64,000 nt of DNA from Collimonas arenae. GTDB lineage: Bacteria > Pseudomonadota > Gammaproteobacteria > Burkholderiales > Burkholderiaceae_D. Below, in pieces: positions 16,946-25,584 of the stretch. A program made the translations under genes and the position numbers. The notes beneath the pieces are model-generated. The model made no database searches, was not told the origin of the DNA, and was given only the letters and a program-made list of their open reading frames with translations. Each line of letters starts with the position of its first letter. Positions within the stretch are counted from its first letter, which is position 1. The DNA is taken from the NCBI RefSeq assembly GCF_000786695.1, contig NZ_CP009962.1, positions 3,658,001 through 3,722,000 on the forward strand. The letters run 5' to 3'.

Positions 16946-17431
16946 ATGAATGACATATTGATCACCATCGGCGAGCTGTCAAAACGCTCCGGCGTCGCAG
17001 CCAGTGCATTGCGGTTTTATGAAGAACAAGGCTTGATCGGCAGCAAGCGAGAGACAGGACGGCAACGCCAATTCTCCAGGGATGTGCTGCGCCGGGTAGC
17101 ATTCATCCGGGTGGCTCAGACGGTAGGACTCAGCCTTGAAGAAATCAAACTGGCCTTGTCTACCCTGCCCTTGCAACGCACACCAACCAAGCAGGATTGG
17201 GAACGCCTGTCGCGTTCCTGGCAACCGCTTCTGCAACAGCGCATAGACACGCTAACCGCATTGCGCGATCAGCTCACCTCGTGCATCGGTTGCGGTTGCC
17301 TGTCGCTTAAAAAGTGTGCGCTCTACAATCCGGAAGATACGGCGCAACGACGCGGCAGCGGACCACGCTATCTGCTGGGCGACCGTTCCGAAGCACGCCT
17401 CGCCGAAACTGGCCTGGTAAAACCAGCCTAG
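16946..17431 (+). CDS. soxR: Redox-sensitive MerR-family activator SoxR
   Basis: 161 residues; the reading frame is open further upstream, but ATG 16946 (MNDILITIGELSKRSG) gives the family's N terminus, with AGGA about 10 bases before. Winged helix-turn-helix at 8-75 (GVAASALRFYEEQGLIGSKR), dimerisation helix about 82-112, and the [2Fe-2S] ligands in CIGCGCLSLKKC (Cys113, 116, 118, 124; same spacing as E. coli SoxR). Oxidation of the cluster by redox-cycling drugs switches on target promoters. Divergent from its apparent target. No soxS is visible; outside enterics SoxR usually controls enzymes or pumps directly. Confidence 0.96.
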   Translation: MNDILITIGELSKRSGVAASALRFYEEQGLIGSKRETGRQRQFSRDVLRRVAFIRVAQTVGLSLEEIKLALSTLPLQRTPTKQDWERLSRSWQPLLQQRIDTLTALRDQLTSCIGCGCLSLKKCALYNPEDTAQRRGSGPRYLLGDRSEARLAETGLVKPA

Positions 17432-17438
17432 CGCGAGG

Positions 17439-17993
17439 CTAGGACTTTGCGCTAGTAGGATTCGGATTGATGCGCGCGTAAATCCAGAAATTTCGCGATT
17501 CGCCACGCACCATCCTGAAGTTGTGCAACAAGCCTTCTCGCTGGAAAGCGCATTTCTCCAACACCCTGACTGTGCGGACATTTGAATCAAGCGCAGTAGC
17601 TTGTACCCGTACCACACCGAGACGCGCAAAAGCCCAGTCCACCATCGCCATGCATGCCGATGGCGCAATGCCTCTACCCCAAACATCCGGCGCAAGGTCA
17701 TACGCGATTTCTGCGGTCCGATTCATTAGCGACAAACTGTGAAAGCCGATCGTTCCGACCAGCGCGCCAGTATTGCGCAGTACGATAGCGAAGCGCAGCT
17801 CAGATGCCGGATTCGTTGATTCCATGGCGTCGAATTTCTGCAACAGATCGTCAATGGAACGAAGCTGCCAGCTGGTATGTTCCAGCACATGCGGCATGGT
17901 CAGATACGCATACCAAGCATCCGCATCATCTCTACTTAGCGGACGCAGGAAAACAAGTTCGTGTGACAGGTCTGGTGGATTGATATGGCGCAT
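17439..17993 (-). CDS. GNAT acetyltransferase, RimJ/RimL-like
   Basis: 184 residues. The order LVFLRPLSRDDADAWYAYL (N-terminal strand and helix), GTIGFHSLSLMNRTAEIAYDL, then WGRGIAPSACMAMVDWAF and FARLGVVRVQATALDSN-VRTVRVLEKCAFQREG is that of the acetyltransf_3 (RimJ/RimL) group, which acetylates protein N termini or small amines. Substrate unknown. Convergent with soxR, 7 bp between stops; a small CCTAGC/GCTAGG hairpin spans the junction. Confidence 0.88.
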   Translation of the reverse strand: MRHINPPDLSHELVFLRPLSRDDADAWYAYLTMPHVLEHTSWQLRSIDDLLQKFDAMESTNPASELRFAIVLRNTGALVGTIGFHSLSLMNRTAEIAYDLAPDVWGRGIAPSACMAMVDWAFARLGVVRVQATALDSNVRTVRVLEKCAFQREGLLHNFRMVRGESRNFWIYARINPNPTSAKS

Positions 17994-18057
17994 GGATGTT
18001 TATATAAGAATTTACGCAAGCAGGTGAATTCATTATAGTGAAAGACTTATAAAACAA

Positions 18058-18852
18058 CTAAGGCTTCATCGCTCGCGTCGCAATAAAACTCGGCATGAAT
18101 TTCTCGATTTCAAAGCGAGGATTAGGATGAATTTCTTCCAGAAACCCCGTCAGGGCAAAGCCGGCAGCGAGCTGGCCGCCGATCTGACTTGCCAGGCTAT
18201 GACCAAAAACCATGGCTTCACGGCGCATTTGTTTCGCCGCCAATGCAACACTATCCAAATCTTCTAGATCTGAGTATGGAACGCTGAAGCGCGGTCGTAC
18301 CAAGCCTTGCGCCGCATAGACGGGATCCCGATCAGCGATAAAAACCGCGGGATTGAAAAAGCTGACGAGCAACTCTCCGCCATATCGTAGAACACGAAAA
18401 CATTCCTTCCATACCGGCTGGATATCGGGAACGTACTGATTGGAAATTGGATGGAAAATCAGATCGAACGTTGCATCAGAAAAATGCGACAGATCGCGCA
18501 TGTCGCCTTGCACAATGTCCAGTGACAAACCATCGCGATGGGCGACCGCGAGATCTTTTTCCAATTGTTCGCGGGACAAGTCGAACACAGTGACGTCAGC
18601 GCCCGCCGCAGCCAACACCGGGGCTTGCTGACCGCCTGCAGAAGCCAGGCACAATATTCTTTTCCCGCATATATCGCCTAGCCAGTCGGCTGGCAACGGG
18701 CTGGGCGTCAGATGGATTTGCCATTGCCCCTCACGGGCGGCGGTGATGACGTCGCTGCCGACCGGTTGCGACCATGGACTGTCGGACAAAGCTTGGAGGT
18801 CCCACGCTGCGGCGTTGTGGGCGAGCAGATTGAATGGCTCGGATTTCGGCAT
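18058..18852 (-). CDS. Class I SAM-dependent methyltransferase
   Basis: 264 residues. Rossmann motif I is in KRILCLASAGGQQAPVLAAAGA, followed by acidic TVFDLS (ribose-binding Asp), then IVQGDMRDLSHFSDATFDLI (motif II/III) and the post-motif FRVLRYGGELLVSFFNPA. The pattern is a methyltransferase_11 domain with a C-terminal substrate-covering part (GFLEEIHPNPRFEIEKFMPSF). Acceptor unknown. GGAG lies before ATG 18852. Monocistronic. Confidence 0.87.
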   Translation of the reverse strand: MPKSEPFNLLAHNAAAWDLQALSDSPWSQPVGSDVITAAREGQWQIHLTPSPLPADWLGDICGKRILCLASAGGQQAPVLAAAGADVTVFDLSREQLEKDLAVAHRDGLSLDIVQGDMRDLSHFSDATFDLIFHPISNQYVPDIQPVWKECFRVLRYGGELLVSFFNPAVFIADRDPVYAAQGLVRPRFSVPYSDLEDLDSVALAAKQMRREAMVFGHSLASQIGGQLAAGFALTGFLEEIHPNPRFEIEKFMPSFIATRAMKP

Positions 18853-19001
18853 GGTTAATACTCCTGTCAGTTAGGCTCGGACTCCGATTCTTCATATTGA
18901 ATCGGGACGATCAAGGCCATGCTGGGCATGGCAGTATTAGTTGTTCATGTCGAAAATCCTCCTGATGAAGGCCTTGATTATATCCAGATACCGGCAAAAA
19001 G

Positions 19002-19757
19002 CTAAGCCAGGGTAATCGCTATTCCCATCTTTCGATATGGTGCGATCAGCGTGTCCGCTACTCCCGCATTCACCACAATCTCGCTGACCTGGTTCAGTGG
19101 CGCAATCTGGAATGGAGAAGCAGTGTCCAGCTTCTCCGGCGAAGCCAGCACTATTGTTTTCGTCGCCGCATCGCTCAGCGCGCGCTTTATGCAGGCTTCT
19201 TCGAAATCGCCGGTGCTGATGCCGGCTTCGGGATGCAAGCTGCATACGCCCATGAAATACAAGTCGGCTCGAATCCTTCCGATGGCCTCGATCGCTGCCG
19301 CGCCGACGCCAACAATCGAGTGCTTGAACAGGCGGCCGCCGATCATGATGACTTCAATGTGCGGATAGGTCACCAGCTCGATTGCTATCGATGGGCTATG
19401 CGTCACCACCGTCGCCTGCAAAGCCTGCGGCAACTGTCGCACCAGTTGCACTGCCGTGGTGCCGCCATCGATGAACACCACTTGGCCAGGTTGAATCATG
19501 GCGGCGGCAGCGCGCCCGATGGCCGGCTTGGCATCAGGCGATATCTGCTGCCGCTCGGCAAAAGCGGCCAGCGCCGGCGAGGCAGGCAGAGCGCCGCCAT
19601 GCACGCGTTGCAGCAAGCCTTCCTTCGCCAGTTGGCGCAAATCGCGCCGAATCGTGTCCTCCGACAGGCCCAGTTGCTCACTGAGCGTTTTGGCGACGAT
19701 CTGACCATCTCGCTCAAGGATTTCCAGCAGGTGCTGCTTGCGTTGCAGAGTAAGCAT
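19002..19757 (-). CDS. DeoR/GlpR-family transcriptional regulator
   Basis: 251 residues. N-terminal DeoR helix-turn-helix (QRKQHLLEILERDGQIVAKTL, then LGLSEDTIRRDLRQLAKEG), and a C-terminal ISOCOT-fold sensor domain (VFIDGGTTAVQLVRQLP, MGVCSLHPEAGIST). These repressors typically sense sugar phosphates or related metabolites. It is divergent from nudK with a 107-bp gap that contains repeated GATATT-type motifs (19791-19820), so nudK is the likely target and a nucleotide-sugar breakdown product a possible ligand. That is inference from arrangement. Confidence 0.92.
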   Translation of the reverse strand: MLTLQRKQHLLEILERDGQIVAKTLSEQLGLSEDTIRRDLRQLAKEGLLQRVHGGALPASPALAAFAERQQISPDAKPAIGRAAAAMIQPGQVVFIDGGTTAVQLVRQLPQALQATVVTHSPSIAIELVTYPHIEVIMIGGRLFKHSIVGVGAAAIEAIGRIRADLYFMGVCSLHPEAGISTGDFEEACIKRALSDAATKTIVLASPEKLDTASPFQIAPLNQVSEIVVNAGVADTLIAPYRKMGIAITLA

Positions 19758-19790
19758 AGATTATGTATCGGTTGATTTGCACGTTTTTTC

Positions 19791-19820
19791 TTGATATTTC
19801 ACGATATTGCATGATAAATT
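19791..19820. promoter_or_regulatory. Repeated motif between deoR-type gene and nudK, candidate operator
   Basis: Three similar units about 10 bp apart: TTGATATTTC, ACGATATTGC, ATGATAAATT. Direct repeats with near-helical spacing in the divergent gap are commonly seen with DeoR-family operators. The motif is AT-rich, so chance similarity is possible. Confidence 0.35.
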
Positions 19821-19864
19821 ACAGCAACGCAAGCTCACGCAAACAATCCATCAGGAGATTTCCC

Positions 19865-20470
19865 ATGCACGATGACAACGCCAGCAGAATCAAGATCCGC
19901 AACGTCGAGGTATTGTCGGACGATTGGTATCTTCTGAAGAAAACCACCTTCGATTACCGCCGCAGCGACGGCAGCTGGCAAACCCTGACGCGCGAAACCT
20001 ATGATCGCGGTAACGGCGCCACCATCCTGCTCTACAACCGCGAGCGCCGCAGCGTCATCCTGATCCGCCAGTTCCGCTTTCCTACTTTTGGCGATGGACA
20101 CGATGGCTTTCTGATCGAGACCGCAGCCGGTCTGCTCGATCACGCAAGTCCGGAACAGCGCATCAGGGCGGAAGTCGAAGAGGAAACCGGTTATCGCGTG
20201 CACGATGTCCGAAAAATATTCGAAGCATTCATGAGCCCAGGATCGGTCACCGAAAAACTGTATTTTTTCGTCGCCGAATATGAGCCCGATTCACGTATCA
20301 GCGCTGGTGGCGGGCTGCAAGCGGAAGGAGAAGATATACAAGTGCTGGAACTGCCGCTGGAACGCGCGTTGCAGATGGTCGCCGACGGTGGAATCGCCGA
20401 CGGCAAAACTATCATGCTGCTGCAATACGCCCAGCTGCACTTGTTGCCGTCGGCGACAAGCAACGGCTAG
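19865..20470 (+). CDS. nudK: Nudix hydrolase, GDP-mannose pyrophosphatase type
   Basis: 201 residues from ATG 19865 ([20 protein letters not shown]), preceded by AGGAGA; the frame is open upstream but without family similarity. Close family resemblance to E. coli NudK (YffH) is visible in [21 protein letters not shown], the Nudix box [19 protein letters not shown] followed by TGY, and [12 protein letters not shown]. NudK hydrolyses GDP-mannose and other nucleotide sugars to nucleoside monophosphate and sugar phosphate. Divergent from a DeoR regulator that probably controls it. The YffH/AdpP group also includes ADP-ribose hydrolases, so the exact substrate is not certain. Confidence 0.9.
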   Translation: MHDDNASRIKIRNVEVLSDDWYLLKKTTFDYRRSDGSWQTLTRETYDRGNGATILLYNRERRSVILIRQFRFPTFGDGHDGFLIETAAGLLDHASPEQRIRAEVEEETGYRVHDVRKIFEAFMSPGSVTEKLYFFVAEYEPDSRISAGGGLQAEGEDIQVLELPLERALQMVADGGIADGKTIMLLQYAQLHLLPSATSNG

Positions 20471-20563
20471 GCACAGAGAGAAAATAGACGCTTTGTTTCG
20501 CAGCCGCGTATAAATCGACAGTAAAATCGGCTCTATCAAAAACCCGCCGGGAAATGAAAATCC

Positions 20564-21718
20564 ATGACTCTTGATGATTCCCGCAACTTCAGAGTAGATG
20601 TATTAAGAGGGATTTCAATTTGCCTGGTCCTGCTGCTGCACTACCAATTATCCTATGCGTTATCAGATAGTCCGCTGCGCTATCTGCTTTCCAAGGAAGC
20701 CATCCGTGCGCTGACGATCAACGGCAACTATGGCGTCACGATGTTCTTCGTCATCTCCGGTTACCTGATTACCTCTACCACGATCAAGCGTTACGGCAAC
20801 CTTGGCCAGGTTGATATTCCGCGCTTCTATATTTTCCGCATGGCGCGGATACTCCCCTGCCTGCTGGTGGCGCTCGCTGCAATTGTCGTACTGGGCTTGC
20901 TCGGCCAGCCGGAATTCATCAACGTCGCCAAGCCCGGATGGCCGGCTGTCAACATGCCGCTGGCGGTGCTGTCAGTCCTGACCTTTTGGCACAACGTGTT
21001 GATGCAGCACGCCTGGTATTTCAACTATGCGATGAATATCTATTGGTCGCTGTCGGTGGAAGAAGTGTTCTACCTGGTGTTCCCACTGCTATGCTTTGGC
21101 TTAAAACGGCAATGGGCAATCGCTGCCGTATGGACGCTGGCGATCATCATCGGCCCGATCTACCGTAGCTTCCATACTGACGACGAAATCTATTTCATGT
21201 ATGCGTATGCGGCCTGTTTCGATGCGATTGCCTTTGGCTGTTTTGCTGCGCTGTTTGCCGACAAGCTGCGCCTGAAGGGGATCGCATGGCGCTTGACCCA
21301 GATTGCCGCCGCATGCCTGGTAGTAACGGTCTATCTGCGTGGCATCGATGGCAACGAGATTTTTGGCTTCAGTCTGATCGCCGCCGGCACCGCCGTATTG
21401 TTACTGGGCGCCCGCAATGAAAATGTGCCGGCGTGGCTGAAAAAGAATCGCATGCTGGGTGTAATCCGCTGGCTGGGACGGCACAGCTATGAGCTATACC
21501 TGTTCCATATCGTCGTTTTGGGGCTGATGCGCAGCTTCGTCCCCAAAGGCGCCATGCCGTATGCCTGGAAACTTCCGGCGCTGACCCTGTTCCTGATTCT
21601 CTCCGCCATCGTGGCTGGCCTGATCGCGCGCTTCTATTCCGAGCCCGTGAATGCCTGGCTCAGGAACGCATTCTTACGTCCCTCGCCACAGGCTACGTCG
21701 CTTAGCCAGCGTGGCTGA
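20564..21718 (+). CDS. Acyltransferase 3 family membrane protein (OafA/YrhL-like)
   Basis: 384 residues with about ten hydrophobic segments. The N-terminal NFRVDVLRGISICLVLLLHY holds the R-G and His of the acyltransferase_3 family, and MFFVISGYLITSTTIKRYG follows as usual. These integral membrane enzymes move acetyl or other acyl groups onto sugars of O-antigen, exopolysaccharide or lipids. No SGNH domain is attached. The last 17 bp overlap the convergent GNAT gene. Target glycan unknown. Confidence 0.9.
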   Translation: MTLDDSRNFRVDVLRGISICLVLLLHYQLSYALSDSPLRYLLSKEAIRALTINGNYGVTMFFVISGYLITSTTIKRYGNLGQVDIPRFYIFRMARILPCLLVALAAIVVLGLLGQPEFINVAKPGWPAVNMPLAVLSVLTFWHNVLMQHAWYFNYAMNIYWSLSVEEVFYLVFPLLCFGLKRQWAIAAVWTLAIIIGPIYRSFHTDDEIYFMYAYAACFDAIAFGCFAALFADKLRLKGIAWRLTQIAAACLVVTVYLRGIDGNEIFGFSLIAAGTAVLLLGARNENVPAWLKKNRMLGVIRWLGRHSYELYLFHIVVLGLMRSFVPKGAMPYAWKLPALTLFLILSAIVAGLIARFYSEPVNAWLRNAFLRPSPQATSLSQRG

Positions 21719-22175
21719 TTTGCTTCTCCATCCACAGCACCTCGGTGGTCGACTCAGCCTCGACCTCGACAAACCCCAGCTCAGTATAAACAGCGCAGGC
21801 CGCAGGATTGTCGCGATATACGCGTAGGGTCGCAGCCTGTGCCGCAGCGGTACGGCTTGCCTCTTCCATCAGCAGACGGCACAAGACTTTCGCCAGACCT
21901 CTGCCGCGCGTTGAAGGCGCAATGATGATACGGCACAAGTGAGCGACACCGGGCTGACGCAAGCGGTACTGACCGAAGCCGAGAAGACCGGCATCACCCT
22001 GACACAGTGCAAAGCTGGCGCCAGGCTGCACCTGCAGCAGTTGCGGCAGTTGCTCCGGGTCGAACGGATATGTCAGTTGCGGCCCGGCCCAGCGCGCGCA
22101 GGCGGCCGCATCGGGAATCCATACCGCTATCGCGGCGTAGTCAGCAGCAACCGGCGGCCTTATTGAAACCGTCAT
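21702..22175 (-). CDS. GNAT-family N-acetyltransferase
   Basis: 157 residues from ATG 22175 (MTVSIRPPVAADYAAI), preceded by GAGAGAG; an in-frame start nine codons earlier lacks a site. GNAT acetyl-CoA loop RIIIAPSTRGRGLAKVLCRL and C-terminal DNPAACAVYTELGFVEVE are clear. Tail-to-tail overlap with the acyltransferase gene. Substrate unknown. Confidence 0.87.
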   Translation of the reverse strand: MTVSIRPPVAADYAAIAVWIPDAAACARWAGPQLTYPFDPEQLPQLLQVQPGASFALCQGDAGLLGFGQYRLRQPGVAHLCRIIIAPSTRGRGLAKVLCRLLMEEASRTAAAQAATLRVYRDNPAACAVYTELGFVEVEAESTTEVLWMEKQISHAG

Positions 22176-22410
22176 ACACTCTCTCTCGTAGATAAGTATC
22201 AAGTATCGAATATCGGCAGACAGGAAACTGCCTGCGGCATGTTGCCATGAAAAAATTTATCGAAACAACATCGCGCTCTCGCGCGGCCAGCCCAACCTCA
22301 AAGATACATGGAAATAGTGGCTTTCCGTCGTAAGGAAATCCAGCCTTTGTCGACTAAATACCAGCCCAGCACTATTTATCACACTGATCACACTGAAGAG
22401 GATGACCATC

Positions 22411-23163
22411 ATGGACAACTTGCCAACAAAAATCAAACAAGCAACTGCAATCCCGTCTTCATCCTGGAGTAAGCGTTTGCGCAGCGTGCTCTGGCTAGGC
22501 GCAGCCGTGCTGCTAAGCCAGAACCTGGCCTTTTCATCCGAGGCCGCAAAGGTGGTTCCTGCACCCGTCAGCGACGAACAGGTCGCCGCCGGCACGCATT
22601 CGGAGACCGCAGTGCTCGCCGGAGGCTGCTTCTGGGGCGTGCAAGGCGTATTCCAGCATGTACGCGGCGTCACCAATGTGGTCTCCGGTTACTCGGGAGG
22701 TAGCCGCGATACGGCCCAATATAACCGTGTTAGCGACGGCGATACCGGCCACGCGGAATCAGTGCAGATCACCTATGATCCAACCCAGGTTACCTACGGC
22801 AAGCTACTGCAGATATTTTTCTCAGTGGCGCACGACCCGACCGAACTGAACCGCCAGGGACCGGATAGCGGCACCCAGTATCGCTCTGCGGTATTCCCGG
22901 CGAACGACATGCAACGCAAGGTTGCGCAAGCCTATGTGGCGCAACTCGACCACAGCAAGGTGTTCAGCAACGTGGTGGCGACGAAAGTAGAACCATTGCG
23001 CGGCTTTTATCCGGCAGAGTCCTATCACCAAAACTTCCTGACGCGCAATCCAAGCTATCCGTATATCGTCATCAACGACTTGCCCAAGATCGACGATCTC
23101 AAACGCCTGTTCCCTGATATGTACCGCGCTCAACCGGTACTTGCCAAGGCAGAATCTTATTAA
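22411..23163 (+). CDS. msrA: Peptide methionine-(S)-S-oxide reductase MsrA, exported or membrane-anchored
   Basis: 250 residues from ATG 22411 (AAGAGG nine bases before; the ATG at 22402 overlaps that site). Catalytic motif GGCFWG with Cys73, preceded by an N-terminal hydrophobic segment (about 24-40, VLWLGAAVLLSQNLA) that is absent in cytoplasmic MsrA, so the enzyme probably repairs oxidised methionine in envelope proteins. The core also shows YSGG, DPTELNRQGPDSGTQYRS and YHQNFL, all typical. Resolving cysteines at the C terminus are not obvious. Confidence 0.95.
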   Translation: MDNLPTKIKQATAIPSSSWSKRLRSVLWLGAAVLLSQNLAFSSEAAKVVPAPVSDEQVAAGTHSETAVLAGGCFWGVQGVFQHVRGVTNVVSGYSGGSRDTAQYNRVSDGDTGHAESVQITYDPTQVTYGKLLQIFFSVAHDPTELNRQGPDSGTQYRSAVFPANDMQRKVAQAYVAQLDHSKVFSNVVATKVEPLRGFYPAESYHQNFLTRNPSYPYIVINDLPKIDDLKRLFPDMYRAQPVLAKAESY

Positions 23164-23415
23164 ACATGTCTCTCATTTTCCGAATGATTTTCAGCAATAA
23201 CTTGACGCGAAACATCATTGTGAAATGAGTGATTCCAAGGGTGCCGAATGAATTGATAACAGGGATGAACTCAGCGTTGACAAACGTTTTTTTGATGCCT
23301 AGTATTTATTTTCCGGCGTGCTCGCCGGAGGCCGTTTGAAATCACTGGATTAGTGGGATCAAGCATCTATAGCAACGGCAAAATTGCGTTCTGGCTGATG
23401 ATGAGGAGACACATC

Positions 23416-24474
23416 ATGGCTATCGATCAAGAGCGACTTCAACATTTCATGGGCCGTATGGTAGGCGAGTTCGGAGCGGTCGCATCGGCCGCGCTGATTT
23501 TGCTTGGCGACAAACTTGGTTTATATCGAGCGATGGCAGGGCGAGGTCCGATGACCTCCGCCGAACTGGCGACCCGCACGGGTATGACCGAACGCTACTT
23601 GCGCGAATGGCTGGCTGCACAAGCGGCAGCTGGCTTCCTCGAATACACTCCCGCCACCAAAACCTATGAGCTGCAGGCCGAACAAGCACTATGCTTCGCC
23701 GACGACAGCAGTCCTGTATTCATTCCCGGCTTCTTCCAGGTATGCGAATCGATGTTTTGCGATTTACCCATACTCGAGGCGGCTTTTCGCAGCGGTAAAG
23801 GCGTCGGTTGGCATGAGCATAACCACGCTCTTTTCCACGGCACAGAACGATTTTTCCGACCTGGATATGCGGCCAATCTGGTCAGCGCCTGGATACCTGC
23901 GCTTGAAGGCGTCGAGGCAAAACTGAAGTCTGGCGTATCGGTCGCGGATGTTGGCTGCGGTCACGGCGCTTCAACGGTGCTGATGGCGCAAGCTTATCCT
24001 GATTCGACCTTTGTTGGCTTTGATTACCATGAGCCATCGATCCGCCGCGCGCGCGACGCTGCAGAAAAAGCCGGAGTCGCAGACCGGACGAGATTTGAGG
24101 TTGCTGCCGCAAAAGATTTTCCTGGCCACAATTACCAGCTGGTCACCTTTTTCGATTGCCTGCACGACATGGGCGATCCAATTGGCGCCGCCGCCCACGT
24201 CAGGCAATCGTTAAGTCCCGATGGCACCTGGATGATAGTGGAACCTTTTGCCAACGACCAGACCGAGGACAACCTCAATCCAGTCGGGCGTATTTTCTAC
24301 GCCGCCTCGACCATGATCTGTACTCCTGCTTCGTTATCGCAAGATGGACAAATGGGCCTCGGAGCGCAAGCCGGGGAAGCGCGCTTGAAAGATGTTGTCA
24401 GCAAAGGGGGTTTCAGTCACTTCCGCCGGGCGACAGAAACACCGTTCAACCTGGTGCTGGAAGCAAGAATTTGA
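23416..24474 (+). CDS. Methyltransferase with N-terminal winged-helix domain (Rv2258c-like)
   Basis: 352 residues from ATG 23416 (GAGGAG upstream); the frame is open 63 bases earlier without support. Residues 1-90 form the winged-helix dimerisation domain (MTSAELATRTGMTERYLREW), then SAM-binding motif I VSVADVGCGHGASTVLMAQA, ribose Asp in VGFDYHEPS, and post-motif VRQSLSPDGTWMIVEPFA. The arrangement matches Rv2258c-like methyltransferases, often annotated as transcriptional regulators by mistake. Acceptor unknown. The DUF1059 gene follows 52 bp later and is likely co-transcribed. Confidence 0.88.
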   Translation: MAIDQERLQHFMGRMVGEFGAVASAALILLGDKLGLYRAMAGRGPMTSAELATRTGMTERYLREWLAAQAAAGFLEYTPATKTYELQAEQALCFADDSSPVFIPGFFQVCESMFCDLPILEAAFRSGKGVGWHEHNHALFHGTERFFRPGYAANLVSAWIPALEGVEAKLKSGVSVADVGCGHGASTVLMAQAYPDSTFVGFDYHEPSIRRARDAAEKAGVADRTRFEVAAAKDFPGHNYQLVTFFDCLHDMGDPIGAAAHVRQSLSPDGTWMIVEPFANDQTEDNLNPVGRIFYAASTMICTPASLSQDGQMGLGAQAGEARLKDVVSKGGFSHFRRATETPFNLVLEARI

Positions 24475-24526
24475 CGTCATGCGTCACAAGCGCCAACATC
24501 CGATGACAGCCAGTAAGGAGTACACC

Positions 24527-24727
24527 ATGTCACGCAAATACATCGATTGCCGCGAATACCCCAGCGATAGTCATTGTTCGGTAGCGATTTCCGCAGACAA
24601 CGATACCGAATTGCTGGAAGCCGCAGTCCAGCACGCTGTAAGCGTCCACCAGCACGAAGATACGCCAGAATTGCGGAGCCAGCTTGGAAAGCTGTTCAAG
24701 GAAGGCACGCCGCCATTGAACATCTGA
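24527..24727 (+). CDS. DUF1059 family small protein
   Basis: 66 residues, ATG 24527 with AAGGAG eight bases before. The opening YIDCREYPSDSHCSVAISAD (two Cys) and the later HAVSVHQHEDTPELRSQL (His cluster) are those of DUF1059, short soluble proteins of unknown function. The Cys/His pattern could bind a metal, which is inference. Confidence 0.85.
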   Translation: MSRKYIDCREYPSDSHCSVAISADNDTELLEAAVQHAVSVHQHEDTPELRSQLGKLFKEGTPPLNI

Positions 24728-24865
24728 CAAAGAACACCGTTTTGGCAGGCTCATAACTCAATCGGTCCAAACAACGGATACCGGTTTCCTCGCGGTATGT
24801 GATAGATTTGGCACAGGTATTTTTAACCTCTGCCTGTTTCCACTATCACACTGCGAATTGAAGTA

Positions 24866-25483
24866 ATGACCAAACCAAAACCGTTTTCGATGATCCGCGA
24901 GTTCCATCTCGCCGATTGGTTCACGCTGAGCAACGCATTTTGCGGCGTCGGCTCCCTGTTTTCCGTAATGACCTATCTGCAGAACCGCGAAGTGATGCAC
25001 CTGTTGATCGCTTGCGCCTTGATTCCGGCGGCACTGGTTTTCGATATCCTAGATGGCCGAATTGCGCGCTGGCGTGCGCAAAGTTCCGCCATGGGGCGCG
25101 AGCTGGATTCTCTGGCCGATGTGATTTCATTCGGCGTGGCACCCGCGATCATTGCCTATGGCTGCGGCATGCAGGGACTGGTCGACCGCATCATCCTGGT
25201 GTTTTTTGTCGCCTGCGGCGTATCGCGCCTGGCGCGCTACAACGTCACTTCGGAAAAACTGTCCGACGGCGGCGACAAGGTAAAGTATTTCGAAGGCACG
25301 CCGATCCCGACTTCCATGCTGCTGGTATTGGTGCTGGCCGCTGCCGCATGGTATGGCGCGCTAGGCGAGCAATTGTGGTTCGGCGTCGTATATGTGGGCG
25401 GCTTTCAGTTTCATCCGTTGGTGCTGATGTTTGCGGCGTCGGGCGCGCTGATGGTAAGCCGGATCAGGATTCCCAAGCTATAA
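24866..25483 (+). CDS. pssA: CDP-diacylglycerol-serine O-phosphatidyltransferase
   Basis: 205 residues, integral membrane enzyme of the CDP-alcohol phosphatidyltransferase superfamily that makes phosphatidylserine, the precursor of phosphatidylethanolamine. The signature D-x2-DG-x2-AR-x8-G-x3-D-x3-D is complete in DILDGRIARWRAQSSAMG followed by RELDSLAD. The flanks FTLSNAFCGVGSLF and YFEGTPIPTS are diagnostic of the Pss subtype rather than PgsA. About six membrane segments. No operon partner evident (psd is not adjacent). Confidence 0.93.
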   Translation: MTKPKPFSMIREFHLADWFTLSNAFCGVGSLFSVMTYLQNREVMHLLIACALIPAALVFDILDGRIARWRAQSSAMGRELDSLADVISFGVAPAIIAYGCGMQGLVDRIILVFFVACGVSRLARYNVTSEKLSDGGDKVKYFEGTPIPTSMLLVLVLAAAAWYGALGEQLWFGVVYVGGFQFHPLVLMFAASGALMVSRIRIPKL

Positions 25484-25584
25484 ATTGTCAGCCAGGTTGC
25501 CGGACATCGTACCAATCTCCTCCGATTGCACTTGCGGTCACAATAGGTCTACACTCACTCCTAGAGCCTCTCGGGAGTTACATC

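Noticed and set aside
17427..17443. CCTAGC/GCTAGG hairpin at the soxR and GNAT stops as a terminator
   Set aside because: Short stem without T-run on either strand; too weak to call.
23295..23345. CCGGCG/CGCCGG hairpin downstream of msrA as terminator
   Set aside because: Six-bp stem followed by AGGCCG and only three T; not convincing as an intrinsic terminator.
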